23,545 nucleotides of DNA from JAAUQA01 sp036351435 (lineage in GTDB: Bacteria; Pseudomonadota; Gammaproteobacteria; Competibacterales; Competibacteraceae): contig JAZBPA010000188.1 of the NCBI GenBank assembly GCA_036351435.1, positions 1 to 23,545 on the forward strand, given 5' to 3'. Position 1 is the first letter of the stretch. Each line of letters begins with the position of its first letter. A program made the position numbers and the translations under genes. Below are positions 7,396 through 14,837 of this stretch, piece by piece. Under the pieces are notes generated by a model. That model had not been told where the DNA came from. It did not search any database and saw nothing but the letters and a program-made list of their open reading frames with translations.

Positions 7396-8688
7396 GTGAA
7401 TTATAAACCTCTTATCCGTTTAGGCCATGTATTGGCTGTTATGCTTATAACCACATTGGCAGCTGCACAGTCGCCAGTCGATCCCAAATCACCTCAGATA
7501 ATTACTGAAGTACAAACCCTGCTAAATCAAGTCGGTTTCGACTCCGGCACGCCTGATGGTGTCATGGGCCAGGGGACGACTACAGCCATCAGCGATTATC
7601 AACAATGGGCTGAATTGCCGGTCACCGGTCGTATCGACGATCAACTTGTGCAGTCATTGCGCACCAATGCAACTGAATCCACAGAATCTGCTGCGCTTAC
7701 ACAGGAACAGCTAGTCGACCTCGTCGCCCCTATCGCACTTTATCCAGACGATTTACTGGCCATCGTGCTACCGGCGTCGACTTTCCCGCTAGAGATCGTA
7801 CAGGCTGCCCGCTTTCTTGAGAAACGCAAAGCTGACTCTGACCTCAAACCTTCGGAGAGTTGGGATACTAGCGTGCTGGGTCTGCTCAATTATCCCGATG
7901 TTGTCAACTTGATGAACAACGACCTCGATTGGACCGAGAAGTTGGGCACCGCGGTTTTCGACCAGCAAAACGATGTGATGGAGGCTATCCAGACATTTCG
8001 TTCGCAGGCCTACGAGGCAGGAAACCTCGCCGACAACGAACAGCAGGTGGTAACCCAGGAGCAGGTTGAGGTTGACGGTGGAACGCAACGCGAGGTCATT
8101 ATTATCCGGTCGGCTAATCCCGAAGTAATTTATGTGCCGCGCTACGATCCAACTGTCGTTATAGTTAGCGGTTATGCTGGACCGCCACCCATTTACTACT
8201 CTAACCCTTATCCGTATTACTATTCGCCAGCAGCGACGTTTTTCACCGGAATGTTTGTCGGTGCGGCTATAGGCTATGGCTTTAACTGGGGCCGTTACGA
8301 CATTTCCTATAACCGCAACGTCAATGTCAACATCAATCGACCTGGCGACTGGAGACCTAATAACCGACCTGGAAATAGCTGGCGACCCAATAATCGTCCC
8401 GGCTATAAGCCCGGCAATCGACCTGGCCGTCCGGGTGCACGGCCACCCAATCGCCCCGGTGCGCGCCCAGGTATACCTTCGCAATTACCAGCACAGCAGC
8501 CAGCCAGTAGGCCCGCACAACGACCGGCTACTAGGCCCGCACAGCGGCCGGCATCAAAACCTGCACAGCGTTCGAACCGTAACGCATTTAGTAGCGGGGG
8601 TAATCGCGCCCAAACGCGCGCGCATAGCAATCGAGGGGCAGCCAGTCGTGGAGGTGCAAGACGAGGCGGCGGCGGAAGACGACGCTGA
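7396..8688 (+). CDS. Secreted DUF3300-family protein with peptidoglycan-binding-like N-terminus
   Basis: The 430-residue product has a Sec signal peptide (positive MNYKPLIRLG, hydrophobic core, cleavage after about LAAAQ). A PG-binding-1-like helical repeat follows (about 34-90, QTLLNQVGFDSGTPDGVMGQGT). The DUF3300 domain spans about 102-305, with APIALYPDDLLAIVLPAST, the NPEVIYVPRYDPTVVI strand and a Tyr/Pro-rich segment running into a glycine-rich hydrophobic stretch. The last 125 residues are low-complexity Arg/Pro/Asn/Gly with repeated RPG and PAQRPA units and a GGGGRRR end. The start is GTG at 7396, chosen because AAGGTGG lies just upstream and later ATGs would cut the signal peptide. 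Function unknown; envelope-located. It is paired with the DUF2950 gene 60 bases downstream, a pairing I recall from other genomes. Confidence 0.9.
   Translation: MNYKPLIRLGHVLAVMLITTLAAAQSPVDPKSPQIITEVQTLLNQVGFDSGTPDGVMGQGTTTAISDYQQWAELPVTGRIDDQLVQSLRTNATESTESAALTQEQLVDLVAPIALYPDDLLAIVLPASTFPLEIVQAARFLEKRKADSDLKPSESWDTSVLGLLNYPDVVNLMNNDLDWTEKLGTAVFDQQNDVMEAIQTFRSQAYEAGNLADNEQQVVTQEQVEVDGGTQREVIIIRSANPEVIYVPRYDPTVVIVSGYAGPPPIYYSNPYPYYYSPAATFFTGMFVGAAIGYGFNWGRYDISYNRNVNVNINRPGDWRPNNRPGNSWRPNNRPGYKPGNRPGRPGARPPNRPGARPGIPSQLPAQQPASRPAQRPATRPAQRPASKPAQRSNRNAFSSGGNRAQTRAHSNRGAASRGGARRGGGGRRR
8506..8577 (+). repeat. Three 24-base tandem units inside the DUF3300 gene
   Basis: Units starting at 8506, 8530 and 8554 each encode an (A/S)-(S/T)-(R/K)-PAQRP-type octapeptide. 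The first two units are nearly identical and the third is degenerate. The surrounding RPG/NNRPG codons also repeat. This is a likely site of length variation by slippage. Confidence 0.7.
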
Positions 8689-8748
8689 CATTATTCCATC
8701 TCGAGTCGTTCGGTAGGCGTTTATATTCCGTTGAGGGAGAGCCCAACT

Positions 8749-9690
8749 ATGAGTTTTAGTCCGATTCTTTTCCAGCGTTTTCGCACTATGGGTATAGCAC
8801 TGATCGTGTTAATCAGCTTGATATTAGGGCAAATAGCCCTTGCAGACACCATTCAGAAACACTTCAGTACCCCCGATGAAGCCGTTCAGGAACTACTGAA
8901 GGCAGTAGCCGAAGATAACGTCGATGGGTTGATGACGATTTTCGGTGAAGAAGGCAAAAGCGTTATCGATTCCGGTGATGAACAGGCTGATCGCGAAGCG
9001 CGCCGCAATTTCAATGAGATGGCTCAGAAGCTGATGCGCTTAGATGATCTCGGTGAAGACCAGCGTGAAGTGGTCGTCGGCGAAGACGAATGGCCATTTC
9101 CGATTCCGCTGGTCAAGGGTGAATCGGGCTGGCGATTCGATACCGCTGTGGGAGTAGATGAGCTGATCAACCGGCGAATCGGCCGCAATGAACTTGAAGC
9201 CATCTCAATGCTGAAAGCGCTCGCCGATGCACAGACGCAATATGGCAGCGTCGATCATGATGACGATCAGGTACTGGAATACGCCCAGCGTCTGGTCAGT
9301 TCACCCGGCCAGCGGGATGGTTTGTACTGGCCGGATGAATCCGAAGTCGATCTCAGTCCCATCGGCCCCTATCTGCAAGATGCTGGAGATTATCTTGAAG
9401 AGAGAACTAAAGGCGATCCTTGGTATGGGTACTATTTCCGAGTTCTCACCCGACAAGGCGCCAATCCACCTGGTGGAGCTTATGACTACGTCATCAACGG
9501 CAATATGATCGCCGGATTTGCCTTGCTCGCTTTTCCAGCCAGGTACGGTGACAGCGGCATCGTGACGTTTATGATCAGCCATCAAGGGGTGATGTATCAG
9601 AAAGACCTCGGCGAGCAGACAGACGAAACGGTCAAGTCAATTAACGAATATAACCCCGATGATAGCTGGCAGCCGGTGACCGACCCCTAA
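8749..9690 (+). CDS. Secreted DUF2950-family protein
   Basis: The 313-residue product has a signal peptide with a long hydrophobic core and an ALA-D cleavage site (about residue 33). The mature part starts with a TPDEAVQELLKAVAEDNVDGLMTIFG segment and continues through SVIDSGDEQADREARRNF, a GESGWRFDTAVGVDEL block and the conserved GDPWYGYYFRVLTRQG / GNMIAGFALLAFPARYGDSGIVTFMISHQGVMYQKDLG region. This matches my memory of DUF2950. ATG 8749 is preferred over the in-frame TTG at 8731 because GAGGGAGA (8733-8740) lies 8 bases before it. It is probably co-transcribed with the DUF3300 gene. Function is unknown; both products should be periplasmic or surface-associated. A stable hairpin overlaps its stop codon. 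Confidence 0.88.
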   Translation: MSFSPILFQRFRTMGIALIVLISLILGQIALADTIQKHFSTPDEAVQELLKAVAEDNVDGLMTIFGEEGKSVIDSGDEQADREARRNFNEMAQKLMRLDDLGEDQREVVVGEDEWPFPIPLVKGESGWRFDTAVGVDELINRRIGRNELEAISMLKALADAQTQYGSVDHDDDQVLEYAQRLVSSPGQRDGLYWPDESEVDLSPIGPYLQDAGDYLEERTKGDPWYGYYFRVLTRQGANPPGGAYDYVINGNMIAGFALLAFPARYGDSGIVTFMISHQGVMYQKDLGEQTDETVKSINEYNPDDSWQPVTDP

Positions 9691-9699
9691 AAAGGGGTC
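9682..9699 (+). other. Hairpin over the DUF2950 stop codon
   Basis: A perfect 7-base stem (gacccct / aggggtc) with an AAAA loop spans the end of the gene and the first bases of the repeat copy. No T-run follows (caggtcttgagttttg), so it is not a classical intrinsic terminator. It could still stabilise the 3' end of the mRNA. Confidence 0.5.
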
Positions 9700-9715
9700 A
9701 GGTCTTGAGTTTTGA
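9694..9715 (+). repeat. Dispersed REP-like repeat, right copy
   Basis: Begins ggggtcaggtcttg and continues agttttga, 20 of 22 bases identical to the copy at 7287 and in the same orientation. Its first bases form the right arm of the hairpin at 9682-9699. Confidence 0.65.
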
Positions 9716-9763
9716 ACAAGGACACTAGCTGCCAGGAGGCACCCATGCAAATCTTATCCGTAT

Positions 9764-10456
9764 TTAGACCTTTACTTTGCGGGCCAAGATCAAGTCATTG
9801 TGTGGCTCCGCCCGCAGCGCGAAATCAAATAAATCGCGCTGGATGCAGATTGCGGCATCTTCCCTAGGCAGGTAAGGCTTATCGCCACGCAGGAACTTTT
9901 GCGCCGTTTCGTGGTTAAGAATCTGGTGCATCGCCTCGACGTGATTATAGGGTTTACCGCATAGCAAGCTTTCGATGTAAGCCCCGCACCATTCGTCCTC
10001 CGGGGCGGGTTGTTGCGAGCGTATGCCCATGGCCACGATTGATACTTGATCGGGATGCCGTTGGCGGATGTAGTAAGCTGTTGCACTGGCATTGGCGAAT
10101 GATGCCAACAACACCTCATCGGCGTTAGGTAATGCGATTGTGGCCCCGGTTACCCCTGATGTGGTCCGGTGTAGCACCGTTCGACCGTTAAAGAATTCAT
10201 GGCCTTTAGCCAAAATTTGGGACGGTGAGTTAGTCAGATCGAAGCCGTCAATGGGCAACTCGTTATGTTCACCGACCAACAGATATTGGTCTTTAAAGCT
10301 TAAACAGCGATCAACATGGGCTTCCAGCAGTACCTGGGAGGCACCGAGATAATACATCAGCGGTTCGCAGGTAAAGGCCCGATACACGTCGATGATCACT
10401 GTGGTACCGCGAGCGGCCTCGGCCCCTTCACGCAAAGAAAGTCGTTGAATGCGCAT
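9764..10456 (-). CDS. 2-phosphosulfolactate phosphatase (ComB) family protein
   Basis: The 230-residue product carries the ComB family pattern: an early strand VIIDVYRAFT (usually VxDVLRATT), GEHNELPIDGFDLTNSPSQI (62-81), the phosphate-loop-like HRTTSGVTGATIAL (97-109), FANASATA, and an acidic EDEWCGAYIESLL segment near 153. In methanogens ComB removes phosphate from 2-phosphosulfolactate on the way to coenzyme M. Many bacteria that make no coenzyme M have homologues of unproven role, and no comA, comC or comDE is visible here. The unusual TCEPLMYYLGAS in place of the standard helix start marks a variant subgroup. ATG at 10456 with GAGGT 6 bases upstream (10463-10467). It stands alone, divergent from the ATPase operon. 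Confidence 0.78.
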   Translation of the reverse strand: MRIQRLSLREGAEAARGTTVIIDVYRAFTCEPLMYYLGASQVLLEAHVDRCLSFKDQYLLVGEHNELPIDGFDLTNSPSQILAKGHEFFNGRTVLHRTTSGVTGATIALPNADEVLLASFANASATAYYIRQRHPDQVSIVAMGIRSQQPAPEDEWCGAYIESLLCGKPYNHVEAMHQILNHETAQKFLRGDKPYLPREDAAICIQRDLFDFALRAEPHNDLILARKVKV

Positions 10457-10686
10457 ACGTTTACCTCGTCACCTAGTTCGCGGGCTAGGATAGCAGCTGT
10501 TGAATTGGTGGGACAGCTTAGGTGGTTGCCGGATTAGTGAATAAAAATTATTATCATTTACCCGAATGTCTGACGTAGAATTGAAAAAGAAGCTCTTAAG
10601 TCACTCAACAGATGCAATAACGTAATGATTGCTAGAATTTTTTCTTCGCGACCAGCACTCCGATTAACTGCCTGGTTTCAAGCCAT
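10457..10686. other. Divergent promoter region between the ComB-family gene and the ATPase operon
   Basis: This 230-base gap becomes AT-rich from about 10535. It contains the Fur-box-like site at 10542-10556 and a further A/T-rich stretch at 10576-10650 that should hold the operon promoter. I cannot fix -35/-10 boxes confidently. Confidence 0.5.
10542..10556. promoter_or_regulatory. Fur-box-like site
   Basis: The bases TAAAAATTATTATCA match the 7-1-7 Fur consensus TGATAATnATTATCA at 12 of 14 defined positions, with a perfect right half. It sits 145 bases upstream of the first operon gene and about 86 bases upstream of the ComB-family gene. The region is AT-rich, so a chance match is possible, and no iron gene adjoins it. 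Confidence 0.35.
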
Positions 10687-11331
10687 ATGAGCTTGGACGG
10701 CACGTTACAGCACCCTTCTTTTGAGCGGCTGTTCCAGGATCGTATGCAACGACCGGATGTGGTCGCCGCCTATTTCTTCCCGCTGGGTTATGCGCGCTGG
10801 GATAGGGACTACTACATATTGCCGAAAACTCAGATTGGCGCTGTGCGTAGCAGTATCAGCGGGGTTCGCTTGCAACAGGTAGAAGCTGATGAATCCGCTG
10901 CCAAGCAATGCCAACAGGATGTGATGAATTTAGTTCGTTCGCTGATGCAATTAAGAGCGACGCCGGGAATGGAAACCATGGTGCTCTCGGGGCAGGCGGT
11001 CATCAGCCCGCAGCTCGGCTCATCAACCAACAAGCGGGTCAAGTTTGGACTTTGCCTAGATCCCCAATGCGGTACCCGCCATGAAGCCCGCGCTGCGCGC
11101 CAGTGCCACCGGCGGTTGGTACAGGCCATCAATAAAGCTGGTTTTGTGATTAACGCACCGCTGACCTTTAAGCCAAAAACCGGCTTCGATGGATTGCTGC
11201 GTTGGGCTGAAACCTTGCAACTGAGCTTTCGTCGGTCCCGTTGGCCATGGTTCGTGTTGCTGTTACCAGGGCTGGCTGCAGTGGTTTATTTCTGGGAAAC
11301 TGTAATGGCAATCCTGCTAACGCTACTGTAA
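10687..11331 (+). CDS. Tail-anchored hypothetical protein with Cys/His cluster (operon gene 1)
   Basis: I recognise no family. The 214-residue product has no signal peptide. The cytosolic part (1-180) contains a Tyr/Phe/Trp-rich start (YFFPLGYARWDRDYYILP), a helical middle and a cluster of possible metal ligands: Cys123, Cys128, His132, Cys140 and His141, in CLDPQCGTRH and QCHRR. A basic stretch (FRRSR, 181-185) is followed by a single hydrophobic helix up to the very C-terminus (187-214), so it should be tail-anchored in the inner membrane with its bulk in the cytoplasm. ATG at 10687; the ribosome site is weak. It is the first gene of a run: the next starts 7 bases after its stop. The zinc idea is inference from residue spacing only. 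Confidence 0.85.
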   Translation: MSLDGTLQHPSFERLFQDRMQRPDVVAAYFFPLGYARWDRDYYILPKTQIGAVRSSISGVRLQQVEADESAAKQCQQDVMNLVRSLMQLRATPGMETMVLSGQAVISPQLGSSTNKRVKFGLCLDPQCGTRHEARAARQCHRRLVQAINKAGFVINAPLTFKPKTGFDGLLRWAETLQLSFRRSRWPWFVLLLPGLAAVVYFWETVMAILLTLL

Positions 11332-11338
11332 ACGGCTT

Positions 11339-12163
11339 GTGAGCATATTCGATCCCTTAACTCGACCACTCTCGACGCGACCGCAGAATGCGTTGACCGA
11401 TACCCTGACCGCGCTCGGAAAAATTCCGAGTTTTCATACGCTGAGCCAAACGTCTGCAGCAGTCAAAAATGTATTGGACAGAATCCGTCCCATCATCAAT
11501 ACCCGCGAGCGACGCGCGTCGCCGGAACCGTCTAACCATGCGGAATATGCTGACTGGTTGAGCGGTGTACAATCGGTGCGAGATTTGCTGATCTTGCATT
11601 ATGACCGCAAGGGCCAGCTGCGTCAGAATGCCTTCCGAGAGGCGCTAGACGGTTGTCGGCAATGGCTTGATCCGGAGGATCACTACAGCGTCGAACAGTG
11701 TGTCACCCAGATGCTCGACCCGCAAATCAACGCTCTCTTAGCCCCCTATAAAGATGCTCGCTCCGGCAACAATTGGGTAGCGGCCAGTTTCAACAAGCTG
11801 GGCGAGACGATTAAACAGATGGTGCTCGAACAGGTTAGGTTGGATGGCACTCCGGCAGAGGTATTCACCGATTACCTAGACGACCAACTGATTGCTTGGG
11901 CGCAATACTGGGGTTATGACAGGGCCATGTTGGCCCCCCCTAATCGCGGCCTGTCCAATAGCTTGGAACTGGTAAGTCACTGCCTCAAGTTACATAGCCG
12001 AGAAATTCTTTATCAACTGTTGCAGGTTGCCCAATATAACGCGCCTTTCCCCGGCGCAGACCAAGAACCCACGGAATCGGAGCGGATCCGGGAGTTAATG
12101 GGAAATCTTGCGGCGGCATGGCAACGGGCCGGAGAATCTAGCCATATCGGCAGCAACCGATGA
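11339..12163 (+). CDS. Soluble helical hypothetical protein (operon gene 2)
   Basis: I recognise no family. The 274-residue product starts at GTG 11339, 7 bases after the previous stop. It has no signal peptide or membrane helix. The first 60 residues are Thr/Ser/Pro-rich with a short amphipathic helix. The remainder looks all-helical, with conserved-looking aromatic patches (YADWLSGVQSVRDLLILHYD, GNNWVAASFNKLGE, LIAWAQYWGYDRAML). Its stop overlaps the start of the Hsp70-like gene by 4 bases (ATGA at 12160), so the two are translationally coupled. An adaptor or co-chaperone for that ATPase would be a reasonable guess from position alone; no J-domain HPD motif is present. Confidence 0.85.
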   Translation: MSIFDPLTRPLSTRPQNALTDTLTALGKIPSFHTLSQTSAAVKNVLDRIRPIINTRERRASPEPSNHAEYADWLSGVQSVRDLLILHYDRKGQLRQNAFREALDGCRQWLDPEDHYSVEQCVTQMLDPQINALLAPYKDARSGNNWVAASFNKLGETIKQMVLEQVRLDGTPAEVFTDYLDDQLIAWAQYWGYDRAMLAPPNRGLSNSLELVSHCLKLHSREILYQLLQVAQYNAPFPGADQEPTESERIRELMGNLAAAWQRAGESSHIGSNR

Positions 12164-14589
12164 GTAAACCGCTAACTCCTGCCCGCCGCCCGTTGGTGCA
12201 ACACTTTATCGTGTTGCCCAACACTGGCTTGCAAATCTGTCGAGGGCTCGGTGTCACCTTGGGTAACGGTGCCGCCTCCGAATCAAGCCAACGAATAGTC
12301 AATGATCTGTGGCGCATGGCCGCGCGTACCGCTGAGCGGCAAGCCGATAATGAGGTTCGGCTGTTGATTCGGGATCACATTGCCTTTGCTCAGGAGCTGG
12401 ATGAAGCCGATCGCACTGATTGGATTGCCTGTGATCCCAACGATTTTATATTTTTTCGCCTCACCCGCAGCGGGGCTGAAATCCAGTTAGACCTCGTCGT
12501 CGATACGCACAACGGCGCCGGCGCTCAGATTCATAATAATGTCCCGATTGTGCTCGACAACGAATCCTGGCGGAAACGTAAAACCCATCACTTGGCTGAT
12601 ATTGATGTGGCCGAACATCGCACGGCGCGTAACGAGATCGGCAGCTTGCTGATGGATTTCGGCAACACCGGCAGCGCGTTTGTGTTCTGTCGCCGTGGTG
12701 CGGGGCCGTTGCAATCCCACATTGTAGAACCCGGTAATCCTTTCGATCCCCGCTACCGCGAGCGACCACAAGGTGAGCGCAATATCTTGCGTTCCAGCAT
12801 GATCGCCTTACGTGTCAGCCCGAACGAATTGGAAACGCCCTGGCTGATTCTGAGTCGGCGGGCCGAGGAGCTGATCCGGGAAAATCCGCTGGCCACGTAT
12901 TTGTATGCGCCCAAAAAATACGTGCGTTACTGGCCGGAGCATTTGCAAGCCACTGAACCGACTTTGCAGTTCCGCGGCATTGTCGGTCAGCGGGTCGGTC
13001 TTTATCCGGTGTTGGAAATCCTGGAGCATACCCTGGAGCAGATGTTACAACAGGTATTGGCCTCCATTACCAATCCGCACGGCACTTCCCATGCCCCGGA
13101 GTTTTATCCACAGATCACTCGGTTGATGACGACTTACCCGTTGACCTGGCGGCAAGCCGACCGGACGGTGTTTCAACGATTATTGCAACGGGCGGCCAAT
13201 CGGTTGTTTTCTCAAGACGAACAGAATCAAAGTCATTTTCAGGTGGAACTGGTGTGTAGCGAACCGGTAGCGGTAGCAGCCTATGTGCTGTGGGAAACCT
13301 TTTTCCATTTCGGTACCCCCAATTTGCCGCTGGCCGCTAGTTTTCTGGGTAACCCTCACGGTGCACCTGGGCTGAGATTGCTGGTGGTGGACATCGGCGG
13401 CGGATCGACTGATATCGCTTATGTCGATATTCACTGGAAGACCCGTGCCGATGATGAATCGGTCGATGTGACCTTCCGGTTGCTGGAATCGATGCGGTTC
13501 ACCCGCGCCGGTGATCGCTTGTCGCATATCATCGCCACCGCAATCCTGACCTTTATCCAGCAAAAATATGTCGTCACCGAGCCGCTGGACTTCAAAATTG
13601 AGTCCAATAATCCGGGTTTCACCCGCGTTTATAAGCGACTGGTGGTGTCCAAAATTTCGGAACTAGCGGAAGCGGCCAAGATCGCCCTGGCTGGTCCGGA
13701 GGGAACTTGGCGCCTAGAAGCGGACAGCGAATACGACTTGTTGCGCGGCTTCGAGCCGCTGTTGGCCGGCGTTGCGCTGGAAGACAATATTCAACAGGGC
13801 CCTCACCTAGTGTTGAACCGAGATGTGCTGAGAACCTGGGTGGAAGCCGACCGACAGTCTCTGGAGACTCATAATGAGCCCGGCTTCATGGATATTTTCT
13901 TTTATCTTGAAGAGTTGATGGAAAGCCTGCGTGCCGATCACCGCGAGCCGCATGCGGTGATCCTGAGCGGTCGTTCCACCCGGTTATCTTTTATCAAAGA
14001 CATGGTGGTTAAATCCCTACAGCTGCCGCCACATCGGATTCGTACTCTGGATCAGTTGTTGCCGGCAGCACCCAGACTCCAGAATAACGGGAATCTAGAC
14101 AAGCTCGCGGTCGTGTATGGTGCGCAGCGGTTTCGGTTCGGCGATCATATTCATTTCGAGATGCTGGAAGATTTGCCGGTCTTCACCCGACATATCGGTA
14201 CCGTGCGAGAGACGCCCACTGGGCTTAAGCTCAATAAAATCATCGTCAATGCCGGTGACAGCCGCCCCCAAACGGTGGCTGTCACCGTAGAGGCCGGTCA
14301 GGATACCCGCATTGGCCACGCGTTTCGTAAAGACGGCAGCGCCGAGCTAATCGCCAATCTGTCCAATCGTTCCCAAACTCAGCAACACACGGTTGATCTG
14401 GAGATAAGCGACGATTTTTCGCTGCAGCTGCGTGAACCGCATCCGGAGGTGATGCTGTCAGAATGGGTGCCCGGCGGGGCTGATTTGATTGTGGATAATT
14501 TTAATGACACCGGACGCATCGATGGCGAGCCGCAAGGTTTGCTGCAGCGTATCGTGCTGATGAATCAGGATCGCTGGCTGGAGAATTGA
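12160..14589 (+). CDS. Hsp70/actin-fold ATPase, possibly SrfB-related (operon gene 3)
   Basis: The 809-residue cytosolic protein carries the full set of Hsp70/actin ATPase motifs: phosphate-1 LLMDFGNTGSAF (163-174), a TYPLTWRQADRTVFQRLL stretch like the Hsp70 TVPAxF-xx-xQR helix (325-342), SEPVAVAAYV (367-376, like NEPTAAALAYG), phosphate-2 LLVVDIGGGSTDIAYVDI (407-424), connect-2-like ELAEAAKIAL (501-510) and the adenosine motif HAVILSGRSTRLSFIKDMV (598-616). Unusual parts are an N-terminal domain of about 160 residues before phosphate-1, opening with FIVLPNTGLQI, and a beta-rich C-terminal tail of about 140 residues. The NTGLQ start and overall size recall SrfB (PF07520), but that match is from memory. 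There is no membrane segment. It is coupled to gene 2 by ATGA overlap. Confidence 0.88.
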   Translation: MSKPLTPARRPLVQHFIVLPNTGLQICRGLGVTLGNGAASESSQRIVNDLWRMAARTAERQADNEVRLLIRDHIAFAQELDEADRTDWIACDPNDFIFFRLTRSGAEIQLDLVVDTHNGAGAQIHNNVPIVLDNESWRKRKTHHLADIDVAEHRTARNEIGSLLMDFGNTGSAFVFCRRGAGPLQSHIVEPGNPFDPRYRERPQGERNILRSSMIALRVSPNELETPWLILSRRAEELIRENPLATYLYAPKKYVRYWPEHLQATEPTLQFRGIVGQRVGLYPVLEILEHTLEQMLQQVLASITNPHGTSHAPEFYPQITRLMTTYPLTWRQADRTVFQRLLQRAANRLFSQDEQNQSHFQVELVCSEPVAVAAYVLWETFFHFGTPNLPLAASFLGNPHGAPGLRLLVVDIGGGSTDIAYVDIHWKTRADDESVDVTFRLLESMRFTRAGDRLSHIIATAILTFIQQKYVVTEPLDFKIESNNPGFTRVYKRLVVSKISELAEAAKIALAGPEGTWRLEADSEYDLLRGFEPLLAGVALEDNIQQGPHLVLNRDVLRTWVEADRQSLETHNEPGFMDIFFYLEELMESLRADHREPHAVILSGRSTRLSFIKDMVVKSLQLPPHRIRTLDQLLPAAPRLQNNGNLDKLAVVYGAQRFRFGDHIHFEMLEDLPVFTRHIGTVRETPTGLKLNKIIVNAGDSRPQTVAVTVEAGQDTRIGHAFRKDGSAELIANLSNRSQTQQHTVDLEISDDFSLQLREPHPEVMLSEWVPGGADLIVDNFNDTGRIDGEPQGLLQRIVLMNQDRWLEN

Positions 14590-14594
14590 GCGTT

Positions 14595-14837
14595 ATGATC
14601 AAGAATCAATATGTGTTATTTGCAGTGGCGCTACTGGCGATAGCTTCGACCGCGCTGAACGTGGCCTTGTTTGTTAGCGAGCGCGGCAATGAGCATCGCT
14701 TGCGAGAACTCAATCAGCGGATTGATCAACTGGAGTTCCGGCAGTTGCCGAGTTTGGAAGAACGTTTATCTCAGATTGCTCCAGCGCAGGCGGTATTGCC
14801 GGAGACAGAAACATCTGGAGGCGGAGCAGCACAATGA
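14595..14837 (+). CDS. Small membrane-anchored coiled-coil protein (operon gene 4)
   Basis: The 80-residue product has an N-terminal membrane helix (about 6-27), then a charged heptad-like coiled coil (LRELNQRIDQLEFRQLPSLEERLSQI) and a short Gly-rich end. It resembles the general plan of FtsB/FtsL-type bitopic proteins but has no specific match. ATG 14595 is preferred; an in-frame TTG at 14586 overlaps the preceding stop and sits only about 3 bases after the GGAG site. Its stop overlaps the next start by 4 bases (ATGA at 14834). The topology, probably with the coiled coil outside the cytoplasm, is uncertain, because no strong positive-inside signal separates the ends. Confidence 0.8.
   Translation: MIKNQYVLFAVALLAIASTALNVALFVSERGNEHRLRELNQRIDQLEFRQLPSLEERLSQIAPAQAVLPETETSGGGAAQ

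Noticed and set aside
8276..8716. Long overlapping frames on both strands over the DUF3300 repeat tail
   Set aside because: GC-rich repeats of RPG/PAQRP codons keep several frames open. Only the DUF3300 frame has a signal peptide and family motifs.
9745..9867. 40-residue frame with a perfect AGGAGG ribosome site
   Set aside because: Most of it is antisense to the end of the ComB-family gene and the peptide has no recognisable features. Possibly the relic of a lost gene start.
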